From NCBI GenBank assembly GCA_040143965.1, contig JASJQH010006973.1, positions 1-30,601 on the forward strand: DNA of 30,601 nucleotides, read 5' to 3'. Under the pieces are notes generated by a model. It was not told the origin of the DNA. It was given only the letters and a program-made list of their open reading frames with translations, and searched no databases. Source of the DNA: Basidiobolus ranarum. Lineage: Eukaryota > Basidiobolomycota > Basidiobolomycetes > Basidiobolales. Below are positions 21,436 through 30,601 of this stretch, piece after piece (positions within the stretch are counted from its first letter, which is position 1; each line of letters starts with the position of its first letter). A program made the translations under genes and the position numbers.

Positions 21436-22814
21436 AATGCTATGCTATTTCTTATCTACTGAGGCAATTTGTAATCGCTTTATAATTAGTCTTCCATCAT
21501 GATCCAATCAAGTTATTGTCAGGACATCACCTATTTGATTACTCACTAACGTCTGATTCTCTAACTCACTCATAGCATATCTTTTACTTATTGTGGGCTG
21601 ATTCTAGAAGTTTGGTAAGCATATAGGTGATTTATAATAATGTATAAGAGATAAGCTCCAACATTCAGTGCTTAGAAATGTGTCCAAGTTTCGCAATATC
21701 GAGGGCCTGGAAATAGTCACTGGTAAAATACCAATTTACAAGAATGTGAGCTCAAAACTAATTTAAGAGTACTAAATACAAATGTCAGTAACGTCATTAA
21801 AGATAGCGGAGTCCCTTCATAATGTCAGAGGCTTTTTTCTGAGCTCTGATTAAACTGTGTGTTAAATAGAAAGTTGAATCATTGGGTGAATTCAAAGATA
21901 TGACATTAAACATCAATTGAAAAAAGTGAATCAGTTATGTGCAAAAGTGTACCCTATAAATACTAAGTATGCACTCATGATTTCGGTGGATACCAATGGA
22001 ACTTGGATATAATGTTACAATCTACCATTTTGTAGACAATGGAGTGTATCTCAGTTGAGGCAATATTAATGTTTGTTGGATTCCGCGAAAGTTTTGTCTA
22101 CAATATTTTATGTCGAAAAGTTTGCTAGTTACATAACTAATTGCAGTCAGATTCTTTCTAATCACAACTTGGGAATGCAAAATGAGCTTCACAAACCGCT
22201 AGAATCTTTTCTATGCCTGTGATCTTAATCAGGTGCACAGTTTGATTGGTCTTCCACCAAGTGTGGTAATATTTGCATATAGTAGATAGAGCAACTTGAT
22301 TGTTTAACGTTTGTACAGGATTGAATTTACCATGTCACATAGTCATCATCTTTGGGAGTTTTGTACTGTTAATTGATAGCGCAAGTTTTACTTTGATACT
22401 GTCATATTGGTTCTGGGTATCCAGTATTTCACTTTTATCAGTACATGTCAGGTTAGTCCTCTAGTTCATGGTATTCATGTGGTCAGTTGTACAAAATGTC
22501 ATATTCACTAAAGTTTCACTCCGTGAGAAAGTGTAAACTAGAGTTCAGAATCTCTCACGATCTGATTATTGTCTGCGTTAAGAACGGGTTTTGGTATGCC
22601 AATCAATGATACACCCTGGTCACGGGATACATGTTGGTATATCAGTGTTACACATGTGCAATACTTAAGTCCAAGTTCATTTAGCTATTCACAGTCGATA
22701 GTATAAAAAAATATAGCACTATCTTTAGATATTTGTTGTTTGAGGATCTAATTATATATTGGGTTTAGTTTATTCGAGCTTTGAAGTATTAAGTAAATTA
22801 AGATACAGAAATGT

Positions 22815-24344
22815 CTATACATCACTTCTAACCTTCCTAATTAGATTGTTCATTGCTTGATATGTTCCTAGACAACAACAGAGTATGCCAACTGTTACAA
22901 TGATTCCGGACCAAATAAATTTGGTTGCTGATGCGTTTCGTACTCCAAATAATTTAAAGTTGAACAATACTGGCAGAACGAAGATTAGCATTGAGTTGGA
23001 AATGGCTCCTAACAAGGTCATCACATCTGAGAAGAAGTGTAATTTGATCGCAACTACAGCTGCCGAGAATATTAGAATGCTCCTAAATAAGGCACGAGTT
23101 AGGAACTCTCTCGCAGGGGACATATGGGCAAGATCGATATTCAGGTTAGTCTCTGCTTCAAGAGATAGCGAGGCTAATAAGATGGGATTTGTCAAGAGTA
23201 CATGGGCGGTGATGACGGAAACCGCCAGAGTTAGATAAGCTCCAGACGGTAGATTGGCTAAAATGGGCGACTGAGTTTTGTCCCCGTATACGTAATATCC
23301 TACAATGGCGGTCAGAAGGTACATCCCGGCTACCGTGAGAATAGAATAGCCGTATACTTTTGGCCATGATTTACGGTCCTTCATACTATGTTCTACATGT
23401 GGAAAAACACAATTTCCTCCGAATGAAAATCCGATAGCTGCAAGTACAGATGGAAATGCGCCAATATTTGCAAATGTATGGGAATTTGATAGATTAGCAG
23501 GTAAATCTATAATTCCCAATACAATGATCACCACCACCATAATAACTGTGGAGAACGCTCCAAAGAAGCTCAGGATGGCAACCTCCTTCAAGGTTTTCAT
23601 CAAAACAAAAGGTAACCAGGTTACCAAAGCACATACAATAACCCTGATGTATAACAATTTCAGTTAACGTTATTGATAATAAAGATGAGAATGTCGGTAT
23701 TACCAAGTGGTTTCGTCCCAGTTTGGGAGAAAAGAGCTACAAAGAGCAGTTAAGTTGGTCGCGGCGAGAATGAGAAAGAGTGCTGAAGAGCCAAACAGGA
23801 TAGTCCAGGTAAAGAATGTAACAATTTTCTTTCCAATGGGACCAAATGCTGCTTCACCTACTTCAGGTAGACTATTCAGCCGAATGCTAAATGGTCAGAA
23901 AATAATTAGAGATGGACGAAAGGCTGACTCTAGATCTCAAACCATACCCATCAACATATAGGCATTTTATCAAGAGATTCCCTGTATAATATACAATGGT
24001 AGCACAAAGCAGTATGCTGAGAATACCGATCCACCCGCCTTCCATGAGACAAAGAGGAAGTTGAAGAATGCCAGTTCCTGCCATTATACAACTACGATGT
24101 GTGAGAATATGGACCATTAGATTCAAGAATATGATATTCCTACACAAGATTGAAATACGCGCCAAGATTAGAGCCATGATTTCCTTCATCAAACAACTCG
24201 TTTTCGGAAGCATTCGGCTTATGAGACTCTGTTATCCAAAAGTCAGTTATAGAATCACAAGTAAATAAAGCAATGACAGGTACCTATAGCGCCAATACTA
24301 TCGTAGGTATGGTATGTAGTCGAGGTGAGTGGCTTGTAGTCCAT
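22815..24344 (-). CDS. AAAP-family amino-acid transporter, AVT-like
   Basis: Predicted 433-residue membrane transporter of the amino acid/auxin permease (SLC32/36-like) family; fungal AVT members move neutral amino acids across the vacuolar membrane. Five exons: 24344-24284, 24228-24144, 24091-23948, 23886-23704, 23643-22815; introns of 55, 52, 61 and 60 nt, with phases that restore the conserved frame. A soluble N-terminus of about 40 residues precedes TM1 with GAYFNLVCIMAGTGILQLP (43-61) and the GGW motif (67-69). The VGEAAFGPIG loop follows at 106-115. The last exon carries GFSFGGNCVFPHVEHSM and the remaining helices, for roughly 10-11 membrane segments. The start ATG (AAC before ATG) is the only in-frame one after an upstream TGA. 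Substrate and membrane are inferred. Confidence 0.92.
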
Positions 24345-24604
24345 GTTCGGTGTATTTTGAGGCGAGATCAATTTTGTCTTGGAATGTGTATGGCCAAAAG
24401 AGTTAACGCAAAATGGTGTCTGCTGAATAATATACAAGATGGAGCGAATATGTCAATGAAGGCCAGGAGTGTGCTTGACAGAGGGTACTGATGAGTTGGA
24501 TCTGTGTCGAAGAAAGCTTATTTATGTATATCAAGAAACAGTCACTGTCAACTGATCCAGTTAAGTGGAATGCTTACTGTAGTTAATTTCAAGTGGGAAG
24601 AAAA

Positions 24605-25125
24605 TCATCGCCGTTTATTGGCAAATTGGTAAACCTGAAACATCTTAATCATCCGATCATATTGCTGAAAATGAAACTTGCGTGATGTATCTTGAAAAAA
24701 TGGATTTCGACTACCACATGACACTAGTTCTCTTGGATTTGAATCAGGTGGATTACCACGAACGCCTAATAACAAGCATGACCTATGAAATCGGAAGAAA
24801 AGAGCGTAGCAGCCTCTAAGAAGCCTCGTATGAAATGCTGTGCCAAGATCCGAGATTTGTTTTTCTTGGTGAGGGAGCATTGCGTGAATTGTGACGTTCT
24901 GGTTGTATTGTTTATCTTTGGAATGCGGTGGTGTTGCGGATAATTGCACATTTAGGATACGGTTGGGTCTTGTGACATCTTGAGAGCTTGCTGCACATCT
25001 TGACTCAATGTGGCTGGACGAGATCTCTGGGGTTACTAGTTCAAATGATGCTTGATCACTTGACTACTACAGTGGTTTTTTAGGATCACAGAATCAAATT
25101 CCGATTGCAAAAATACCATATTCAT
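24605..25125 (-). CDS. probable gene of unknown function
   Basis: A continuous minus-strand frame from 25063 to the stop at 24605 gives 152 codons, much longer than expected by chance here. The N-terminal half is polar (Ser, Gln, His, Asn). The C-terminal half holds a Leu/Arg/Phe-rich segment (RLLRGCYALFFRFHRSCLLL), then GVRGNPPDSNPREL and a basic end FANKRR. No ATG opens the frame. A possible arrangement is a tiny first exon ATG AAT ATG at 25125-25117, a 53-nt intron (GTATTT...TAGTAG) and the long exon. It lies 260 bp upstream of the transporter on the same strand. I recognise no domain; a nuclear protein is only a guess from composition. Confidence 0.42.
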
Positions 25126-25346
25126 TGCAGCTAATATAGCAGGGCTAAATTAGAAAATTCACTGCTGACTAGATGCATGATGATCAATTGTACTACAGGT
25201 TTCAGTATATATGCTTTGGATTTTAATTCTTGGGAAACCTTCTTTCACATTCTTGCAGTGGACCAATACAATAACCAAAAGAAGATAGTGGGGGTGTCAA
25301 TATTGTTATACCTTGGTTGGATAGCTGCCCTTTTTCACTATGCCAT

Positions 25347-25846
25347 AGAGAAGTTGGTGGTTTTCACTTATTGATCTATTGAGTATTCAGTTGACATTTA
25401 TAGTTTTGTCAAGATGTAAATAAACTCACATGTAGAATGTGTTAAGGAAGGTCCCAGGAACATGTGTGCAAAGCTTGGGGCTTCTAGCACAAGTTTGAAA
25501 AATCCATACATCTGAGAACTTCTAAGTTGGTAAAAATATTCTAAGTAAATTCCTCATGAGAATGATAGGTAATATCTGTTGAAATTAGCATTGCCTAAAC
25601 ACCTATATAGTCATATATAGCTTAGTACTTAGTTATCTTATAATTCACTAAGATATTTTCCATTATTCTCAATTGGAATTTACTTAGAAGTTCTCAGATA
25701 TATAGATTTTAGCCCCAAACTTTGCACACATGTTCCTGGGACCTTCCTTAACACATTCTACACGTTAGTTTGTTTACATCTTGACAAAACTATAAATGTC
25801 AACTGAATACTCAATAAATCAATAAGTGAAAACCGCCAATTTCTCT
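25347..25846. mobile_element. fold-back (MITE-like) element with long inverted arms
   Basis: A 500-bp stretch folds on itself. The outer arms 25347-25482 and 25846-25711 align without gaps at 129 of 136 positions, and six of the seven differences are transitions. The inner arms continue to about 25577 and 25651 with small insertions (including a repeat around TTCTAAG on the left), leaving a loop of about 73 bp. No transposase frame lies inside. The motif AAGTGAAAACC occurs in the right arm end (25825-25835) and again at 25901-25911. No clear target-site duplication was found at the edges. It fits a non-autonomous DNA element or an inverted duplication. Confidence 0.75.
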
Positions 25847-28278
25847 AATTCTCCAAACCACTTCCAACAGGCTCCCAAATACTTTAACAAATAAGTCATC
25901 AAGTGAAAACCACGAGTTTTGTAGTAGGAGTAACATGTAATGGGGGAAAAGGATTTTGATATCAAATGAAGAGTATTTATTAATCCAGTAATCCAGTTAT
26001 GCAGTCAGCTATTAGATTTTCATCATAATTTGGAAGTCTAGACTTCAGTTTTTTGGAGATAGCTATTATAGCCTGCACTATCTCTTACACCAAGATATAT
26101 ATTTTTTATGATATCAATGTGCACACGAGGAACATAAACCATGTGTTACATACTTCCGTTTTTCAGGGTAGCTTTAGTAATGCGTTTAATTTAAATATTG
26201 CTTGCGAACCATGAGTAGAGGACTTTTTTTTATCAAACTATGACTAAGATATTCTAGCAAGTTTTAGAACGATCTCACAAACCATGAAGAAATTAAATAG
26301 CCTATATAAAAGCAACGCCTCCTATCAAGGTTGGATTACGATGGTGTGCTACTGGAGAAGATTGCAACGAAACATCCTATGTATTCTAAGTTTTTATGAT
26401 TCTAAAACAGGTACATACATTCCTACTAAAATGCTGTTTCGGGCTTTAGTTATAGGGATCCTCTCATCCTGAGTTACCGACTCTCATTAAAATCAATGTC
26501 CTGATGAGGGAGTTGGCGTTTAAGTCTCATCGCCTGATAACAAGTGATAAAATATAGTCAATGTAAACTGCCATGCATAATCCAAATTGAATAGATATAT
26601 TTATATCTTAACTCTGGATCAACATCAGTATAATGATAAGGAAAGCGTGTGGGTGTGACCACTTTATCAAACCTCCTTATATAGATGACTTTGTACTGAT
26701 ATGTATGTATACGATGGTGATTACTTTGCCCAGTTTACTTCAAAGCATTAAATTTTCAGAATCATTAGTACTATTTGATCGAGCTGAGCTAAAGGATCGA
26801 TGTCATAGAGCTTTTTGTGCTTTTACTCTCGAGTAGAGTAGGAATTTATTGAAGTGATTTTGAGATGGTATTTGCTTTTATGCAAAACACTTGCAACTTG
26901 ACTTCCTCAGTGATACTAGTATGAAGCGCTATAACGAATTACCTAATGTGTACACACTTTTCTATCACGGTGCCTTGACAGAGCTAAAGGCTACATTGGA
27001 ACATCTTGAATTAACTTAAGTCAAGAATCATTTATACATTACGCACGTAGGAAATGCTCCTTTATTTTAAGCAAGTGGTATAATTCCTACTTGTGTTTCA
27101 GACTACAGTAAGAAAAGGCTGTTCTGGTATAGAATGATCTACGGTCATGTTATGCTATCGTGGCACTTACTAAGTTTGGCCTAATTGTATACGATACAGA
27201 ACACGTCAGATCGTTAGGTATTCTAGTTACTGACTTCGACACAAGTATGTAAAGAATACTCAGATGGCTTCACTAAGAGTTTAAACACTATGATACAATA
27301 TCCACTATTCAATCCGAAAGATCATGAATATGCCCAATATTGACTTCCAATATACCAATATCCACTGTACCACTTGAGTCTTCTAACATGATCTAGACTT
27401 CGTCTATATTCGCACAATATTTTTTGACAGACAGGGCATAATCATACTACGACGCTGAACATTTATCTAAGGATTAACAGCGAAATTTGCCATCTTTTTG
27501 TTGATAAAGGGCTCGTACCCAAGCGAGTGAGCTCTATGTGTCAAAAGATAAGCTTAGTTTGATCGAAAGCTCTAGGCACTTACGTTACCCATACTCTTGC
27601 AATACTAGACACTCCATATTTCGAGGACATATTCAGAGGCTCTCTCGTGGGAGTGTGCAAGAGCATTCCACTCTACTTATTACATTTAATATGAGATTTC
27701 ATGTAGCATATTTGAGTTATCATCTAGATGGATCGCTTGGATTATCTGTAGCATTCAGAATTATGCCATTAGGTTGAGCTTCTGTAACAAGACAATCATG
27801 TATTCAAGCTGATCGAATTCCCCATTTTAGCTACAGATCTGATTTTCGCTCCAGAAGTGGATCTTCAGGCTATCTATCCAAATTGGTTGGTTACTGAGTT
27901 CAAGATCTTAGATGATATAGCCTTTTTTAGGAAAGCAAAGTCTTACGTATCTTTGGATTTTGACTAGTGTTCTAGACGGAATTGATTTCTATTAAAGCTG
28001 CATACTGTGGAGTTTCAAGCTTGGAGAGAGTTTCTGGTTGTATTGGGATTCTTTTTTGACTACGTCAAGTCACTGATGATAAATCGATCCTACGTACAAT
28101 CATGTTATTTGGCCAAAATTCCCAGTTTGGAAGATCACCGAATGATGTTTGAGTGGTTCTTTGGATTTGTATCTAGGCCTGTCGGTAGGAAAATGGTTGT
28201 TTATTTACAGATATGATTGGGGTTATTACTGGGCAATTCACTGCTCAAATTCAGCATATAGATCAAAAAATTCGTGTT
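25847..28278. other. gene-poor interval
   Basis: About 2.4 kb beyond the fold-back element. Frames at 26284-26472, 26633-26836, 27538-27777 and 28007-28216 are short and without recognisable domains. The end near 28200-28278 is the 3' flank of the BTB-like gene. No RNA gene or element was recognised. Confidence 0.4.
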
Positions 28279-28887
28279 TTATATATCTTCATAATAACGC
28301 GCTAGCACGTAATAAGCATCTTGGCTCAGCCTCAACAATGCTACATTTTCCATAGCCTTCTCAAAGTTATCATTATTTAACGAACGAAGCCAAGTATCAT
28401 CATCGCGTGTATATATCCATTGAAGTAGTTCAGCGAAACATTCAACATAGGAGACATTCAAATTCACATGATTGATGCCAGAAATGGCATTCGAACTAAG
28501 TGCGAGATCGTGCGGATACTCTTCAACTGTTGGAGAGGTTGGTGGGGTGGATTTACGAGTCAAGTCCCACAATATTCTACTATCCTGCACAAAGTAAAAG
28601 TCATGAACCCAAAACTGGTCAGAATTTCCCTCCTTGTCTATTATGTGCAAACAGGTGTTGGTAGAGAAATGATTGTTAAATAGAATTGCTCCCATTTGCC
28701 TTAAGTTTTTTAGAACATGGGACTTTGGTACTGTCTGGGTCTCTGAAATTCGAATATATTCTACTTGCAAAACAGGATTGCCTTGAATCTTTTCCCAACT
28801 CATAAGTGGTGCTTCAGTTGATGGAGTGTACAAGGTAGAGTGGCATGTTTCGAGAGGAGTCAGTGATTTGTCAGGCGATAGAATCAT
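28279..28887 (-). CDS. BTB/POZ-like protein of unknown function
   Basis: Single-exon frame of 202 codons from ATG at 28887 to the stop at 28279. It reads as a coherent protein. There is a polar N-terminus; a middle with alternating strands (GAILFNNHFSTNTCLHIIDKE, QFWVHDFYFV, SRILWDLTRK); a Ser/Thr/Pro-rich linker near 112-122; and a C-terminal helical part (ECFAELLQWIYTRDDDTWLR, then an Asn/Glu/Ala-rich helix ending ARYYEDI). The LLQWIYTRD segment and following helices resemble the second half of a BTB fold, where such proteins dimerise or recruit cullin-3 ubiquitin ligases. The match is by eye and modest; the core BTB strands are diverged. No signal peptide or membrane segment. Confidence 0.6.
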   Translation of the reverse strand: MILSPDKSLTPLETCHSTLYTPSTEAPLMSWEKIQGNPVLQVEYIRISETQTVPKSHVLKNLRQMGAILFNNHFSTNTCLHIIDKEGNSDQFWVHDFYFVQDSRILWDLTRKSTPPTSPTVEEYPHDLALSSNAISGINHVNLNVSYVECFAELLQWIYTRDDDTWLRSLNNDNFEKAMENVALLRLSQDAYYVLARYYEDI

Positions 28888-29396
28888 TGTGGTGACTTGG
28901 GGTTAGGCTTAACTAACACTTGAAAACCATACAAATAAATCTAAGAATCGGTAAAATTCAAGAGACAATCAGATCGTATTTATATGTTTCGGAGCCAGCA
29001 ATCTACACAACTTTCGCGGTAGCATACGCATTTCTGTTGATGGGCCTAGATGTTGATTTTTGCTACTCTATCAATTGATTGATGATTAGGTGACTATGGC
29101 ATCCTTGATATCCCCGCTATCCTCCTGATCCACATCCATAACTCAAACATAGTTTCTGGCGTTCATGCTAATACAATCTATGTGCATATCTATTGCCATG
29201 TGTCACAGCATCCAAGGACTGTTCTGATATTCAAAAGTAAGTTCAGCCTCGCTTGTTTACAAAGTATATTTACTAGCCATCGGTGTCTTGTCCTTTCCGT
29301 GAGATACAATGAACAGAGTTCACTATTCCAACCTTGCGGCTATAATCATTAGTGAGCTACAGCTATCCAGCAAAGTATCAATCATCCATAGGGACT
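28888..29396. other. short spacer
   Basis: About 500 bp between the start of the BTB-like gene and the end of the next minus-strand gene. It should contain the BTB-like promoter. Nothing else is seen. Confidence 0.4.
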
Positions 29397-29990
29397 TCAT
29401 TTAGCCGGCAGTATATCCCCTAACCCTCGAGTAATTGCAGGTGATGAGTGTGAATATAGTACGTACTTTGGCGTAGATTATTTTCTGAAACAGCGGAGTA
29501 TTTAGGTCCTACAAGCTCAGTACTATAGTTGAAATTTGTACCAAAATAGTAATTCAATATTTGAAATGATATATAGTACCAATCCGAATCACCCCACCTC
29601 GCCAATCGGCTTGCATATTCGATGGTATCTTGCGAGTTAGTATAAATTTGTGCCTTATTATACCGTCTCCCAATCCATATCCCAACTGAAAGCCCTTGAC
29701 TCCTCTAGCAGTGGCGTAGACATCTCTAAGGGACATTTAGTATTACTTGAGATGGAGTTCAATTGGAACACAATGAATTCCCATCGATGTATAGTGAATC
29801 GATCGAAGACTAAAAAAGCCTAGCATTTCCTATTGTTTGGCCACTGTGCCAATCTCCTACAATTTTACGACATGGAAATTATTTTGTGGATTAATTAGAA
29901 AGTGATAAATATTTGGTTGCTGATTGTAAAGATCACGGCTAACATCACTGCGGAAACTTGTTGACAGTTTCTCCCAGTTGTAAGATATTT
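29397..29990 (-). CDS. probable spliced gene of unknown function (5' end unresolved)
   Basis: Four exon-like blocks with matching phase: 29990-29869, 29809-29772, 29702-29467 and 29419-29397 (TGA). The gaps are 59, 69 and 47 nt, each GT...AG and, for two of them, the usual intron size here. The conceptual product (about 139 residues) contains SYNWEKLSTSFRSDVSRDLY, SSIDSLYIDGNSL, LSVGIWIGRRYNKAQIYTNS, EYASRLARWGDSDWYYISFQ and a final LRQRDILPAK. Tyr, Trp, Ser and Asn are frequent, as in small secreted or beta-rich proteins, but no signal peptide exon was found and the first exon is missing. I cannot name a family. An alternative acceptor at 29706/29705 (CTAG) would change the frame of the third block. 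Confidence 0.4.
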
Positions 29991-30601
29991 CTGTTGCAAC
30001 TCATTAAATATGCACTCTGTTGGACTCCGAAATCCAGATGCCCAACTGTCCTACATTGTATACTCCTTGTCACTGCATGTTTGGCACTACTGGTAACCCT
30101 CTTTGCTCAGTATACGCTTCAGAGTCAGTGGGTTAAAAGATAGCTGGTCGTGGCTAAATAAAAGTGAATGATCCGATCGGCAGTCCATCAATCCCTCATT
30201 TTATTTGTTAGTAGAAACCGACCTACATGGTTCGCCAATGCATTTAGAAATGAATAAGCACCTTAACAAGTTAGACCAGGTACAAGCGATGATTCTCAAC
30301 CGATGATAATGATTTCTTTTATGTTTTGATATACACCGTTTTATGCTAATGACGAGTCAATTTTATCGTTGAGCACATACATATACTATAATTGCTCATT
30401 ATTATGCAATATATATGCATCTATCATGTGATATCAGCTTGGTGAATTATTTGATACCAAATTCTTTTCACGCTCTATCTATTGATAAATAGACTTACTT
30501 GTTCCATAGGGCCAGCGGTTATCATACCTTGGCTCAATGTTATTGTAGTAGAGTAAAAATGATAGGTATTGATCCAATCACAGGGTGCTGGAGAGTGCCA
30601 A
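29991..30601. other. window end; may hold 5' exons of the preceding gene
   Basis: No complete gene is supported. On the minus strand near 30100-30170 a short open stretch follows a TTTATTTAG acceptor-like site, and TACTAAC occurs near 30212. This suggests further small exons of the 29397-29990 gene, but phases could not be joined with confidence. Confidence 0.3.

Larger units (their letters stand above)
18760..22814. other. gene-poor interval
   Basis: About 4 kb between the glutamine synthetase promoter and the 3' end of the transporter. Short frames at 19088-19306 and 19718-20011 have no recognisable domain. From 20711 to 22814 no frame reaches 60 codons. It holds the palindrome and stem-loop cluster at 20831-20934 and a short CATCC repeat at 21416-21435. 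No RNA gene was recognised. Confidence 0.45.

Noticed and set aside
24488-24512. Hammerhead-like core CTGATGAG followed by CGAAG
   Set aside because: The stem between the two boxes does not pair and the second box is not CGAAAC. A similar CTGATGAG near 26502 has no second box at all.
27538-27777. 79-codon frame considered as an old element fragment
   Set aside because: No motif of any mobile-element protein could be recognised.

Overview
The window looks like a piece of a fungal nuclear genome, probably from an early-diverging lineage (Mucoromycota or Zoopagomycota; this placement is inference). It is AT-rich, with short introns (mostly about 50-70 nt, GT...AG, some with TACTAAT-like branch points) and long gene-free gaps. 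The gene content includes a Dnf1-type flippase, an AA11-like chitin-oxidising enzyme, a GH46 chitosanase, an Inn1/Fic1-like C2 protein, a type III glutamine synthetase and a vacuolar-type amino-acid transporter. No rRNA, tRNA, CRISPR array or bacterial operon was seen.

Layout from left to right. 1-1019: no gene. 1020-5247 (-): P4-ATPase in six exons. 5248-9804: about 4.5 kb with no gene I can support. 9805-10651 (+): secreted AA11-like monooxygenase in two exons. 11602-12573 (+): intronless GH46 chitosanase. 13251-14837 (-): C2-domain protein with a proline/tyrosine-rich tail, five exons. 14838-16353: spacer with an unassigned open frame. 16354-18669 (-): GSIII in two exons with a clear TATA box. 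18760-22814: gene-poor, with a cluster of palindromes. 22815-24344 (-): amino-acid transporter in five exons. 24605 to about 25125 (-): unknown coding frame. 25347-25846: a 500-bp fold-back element with 95% identical outer arms. 28279-28887 (-): BTB-like protein. 29397 to about 29990 (-): a probable spliced gene of unknown function that no single long reading frame reveals.

Functionally, the adjacent co-oriented monooxygenase and chitosanase could work together on chitin and chitosan of fungal walls. The C2 protein (septum ingression) and the flippase (membrane asymmetry, polarity) also touch cell-surface growth. The glutamine synthetase and amino-acid transporter are nitrogen-metabolism genes. 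These links are thematic; no co-regulation is visible.

Exon boundaries were set by eye from splice dinucleotides, reading phase and family conservation. They are strong for the six named genes and tentative for the unknown ones.
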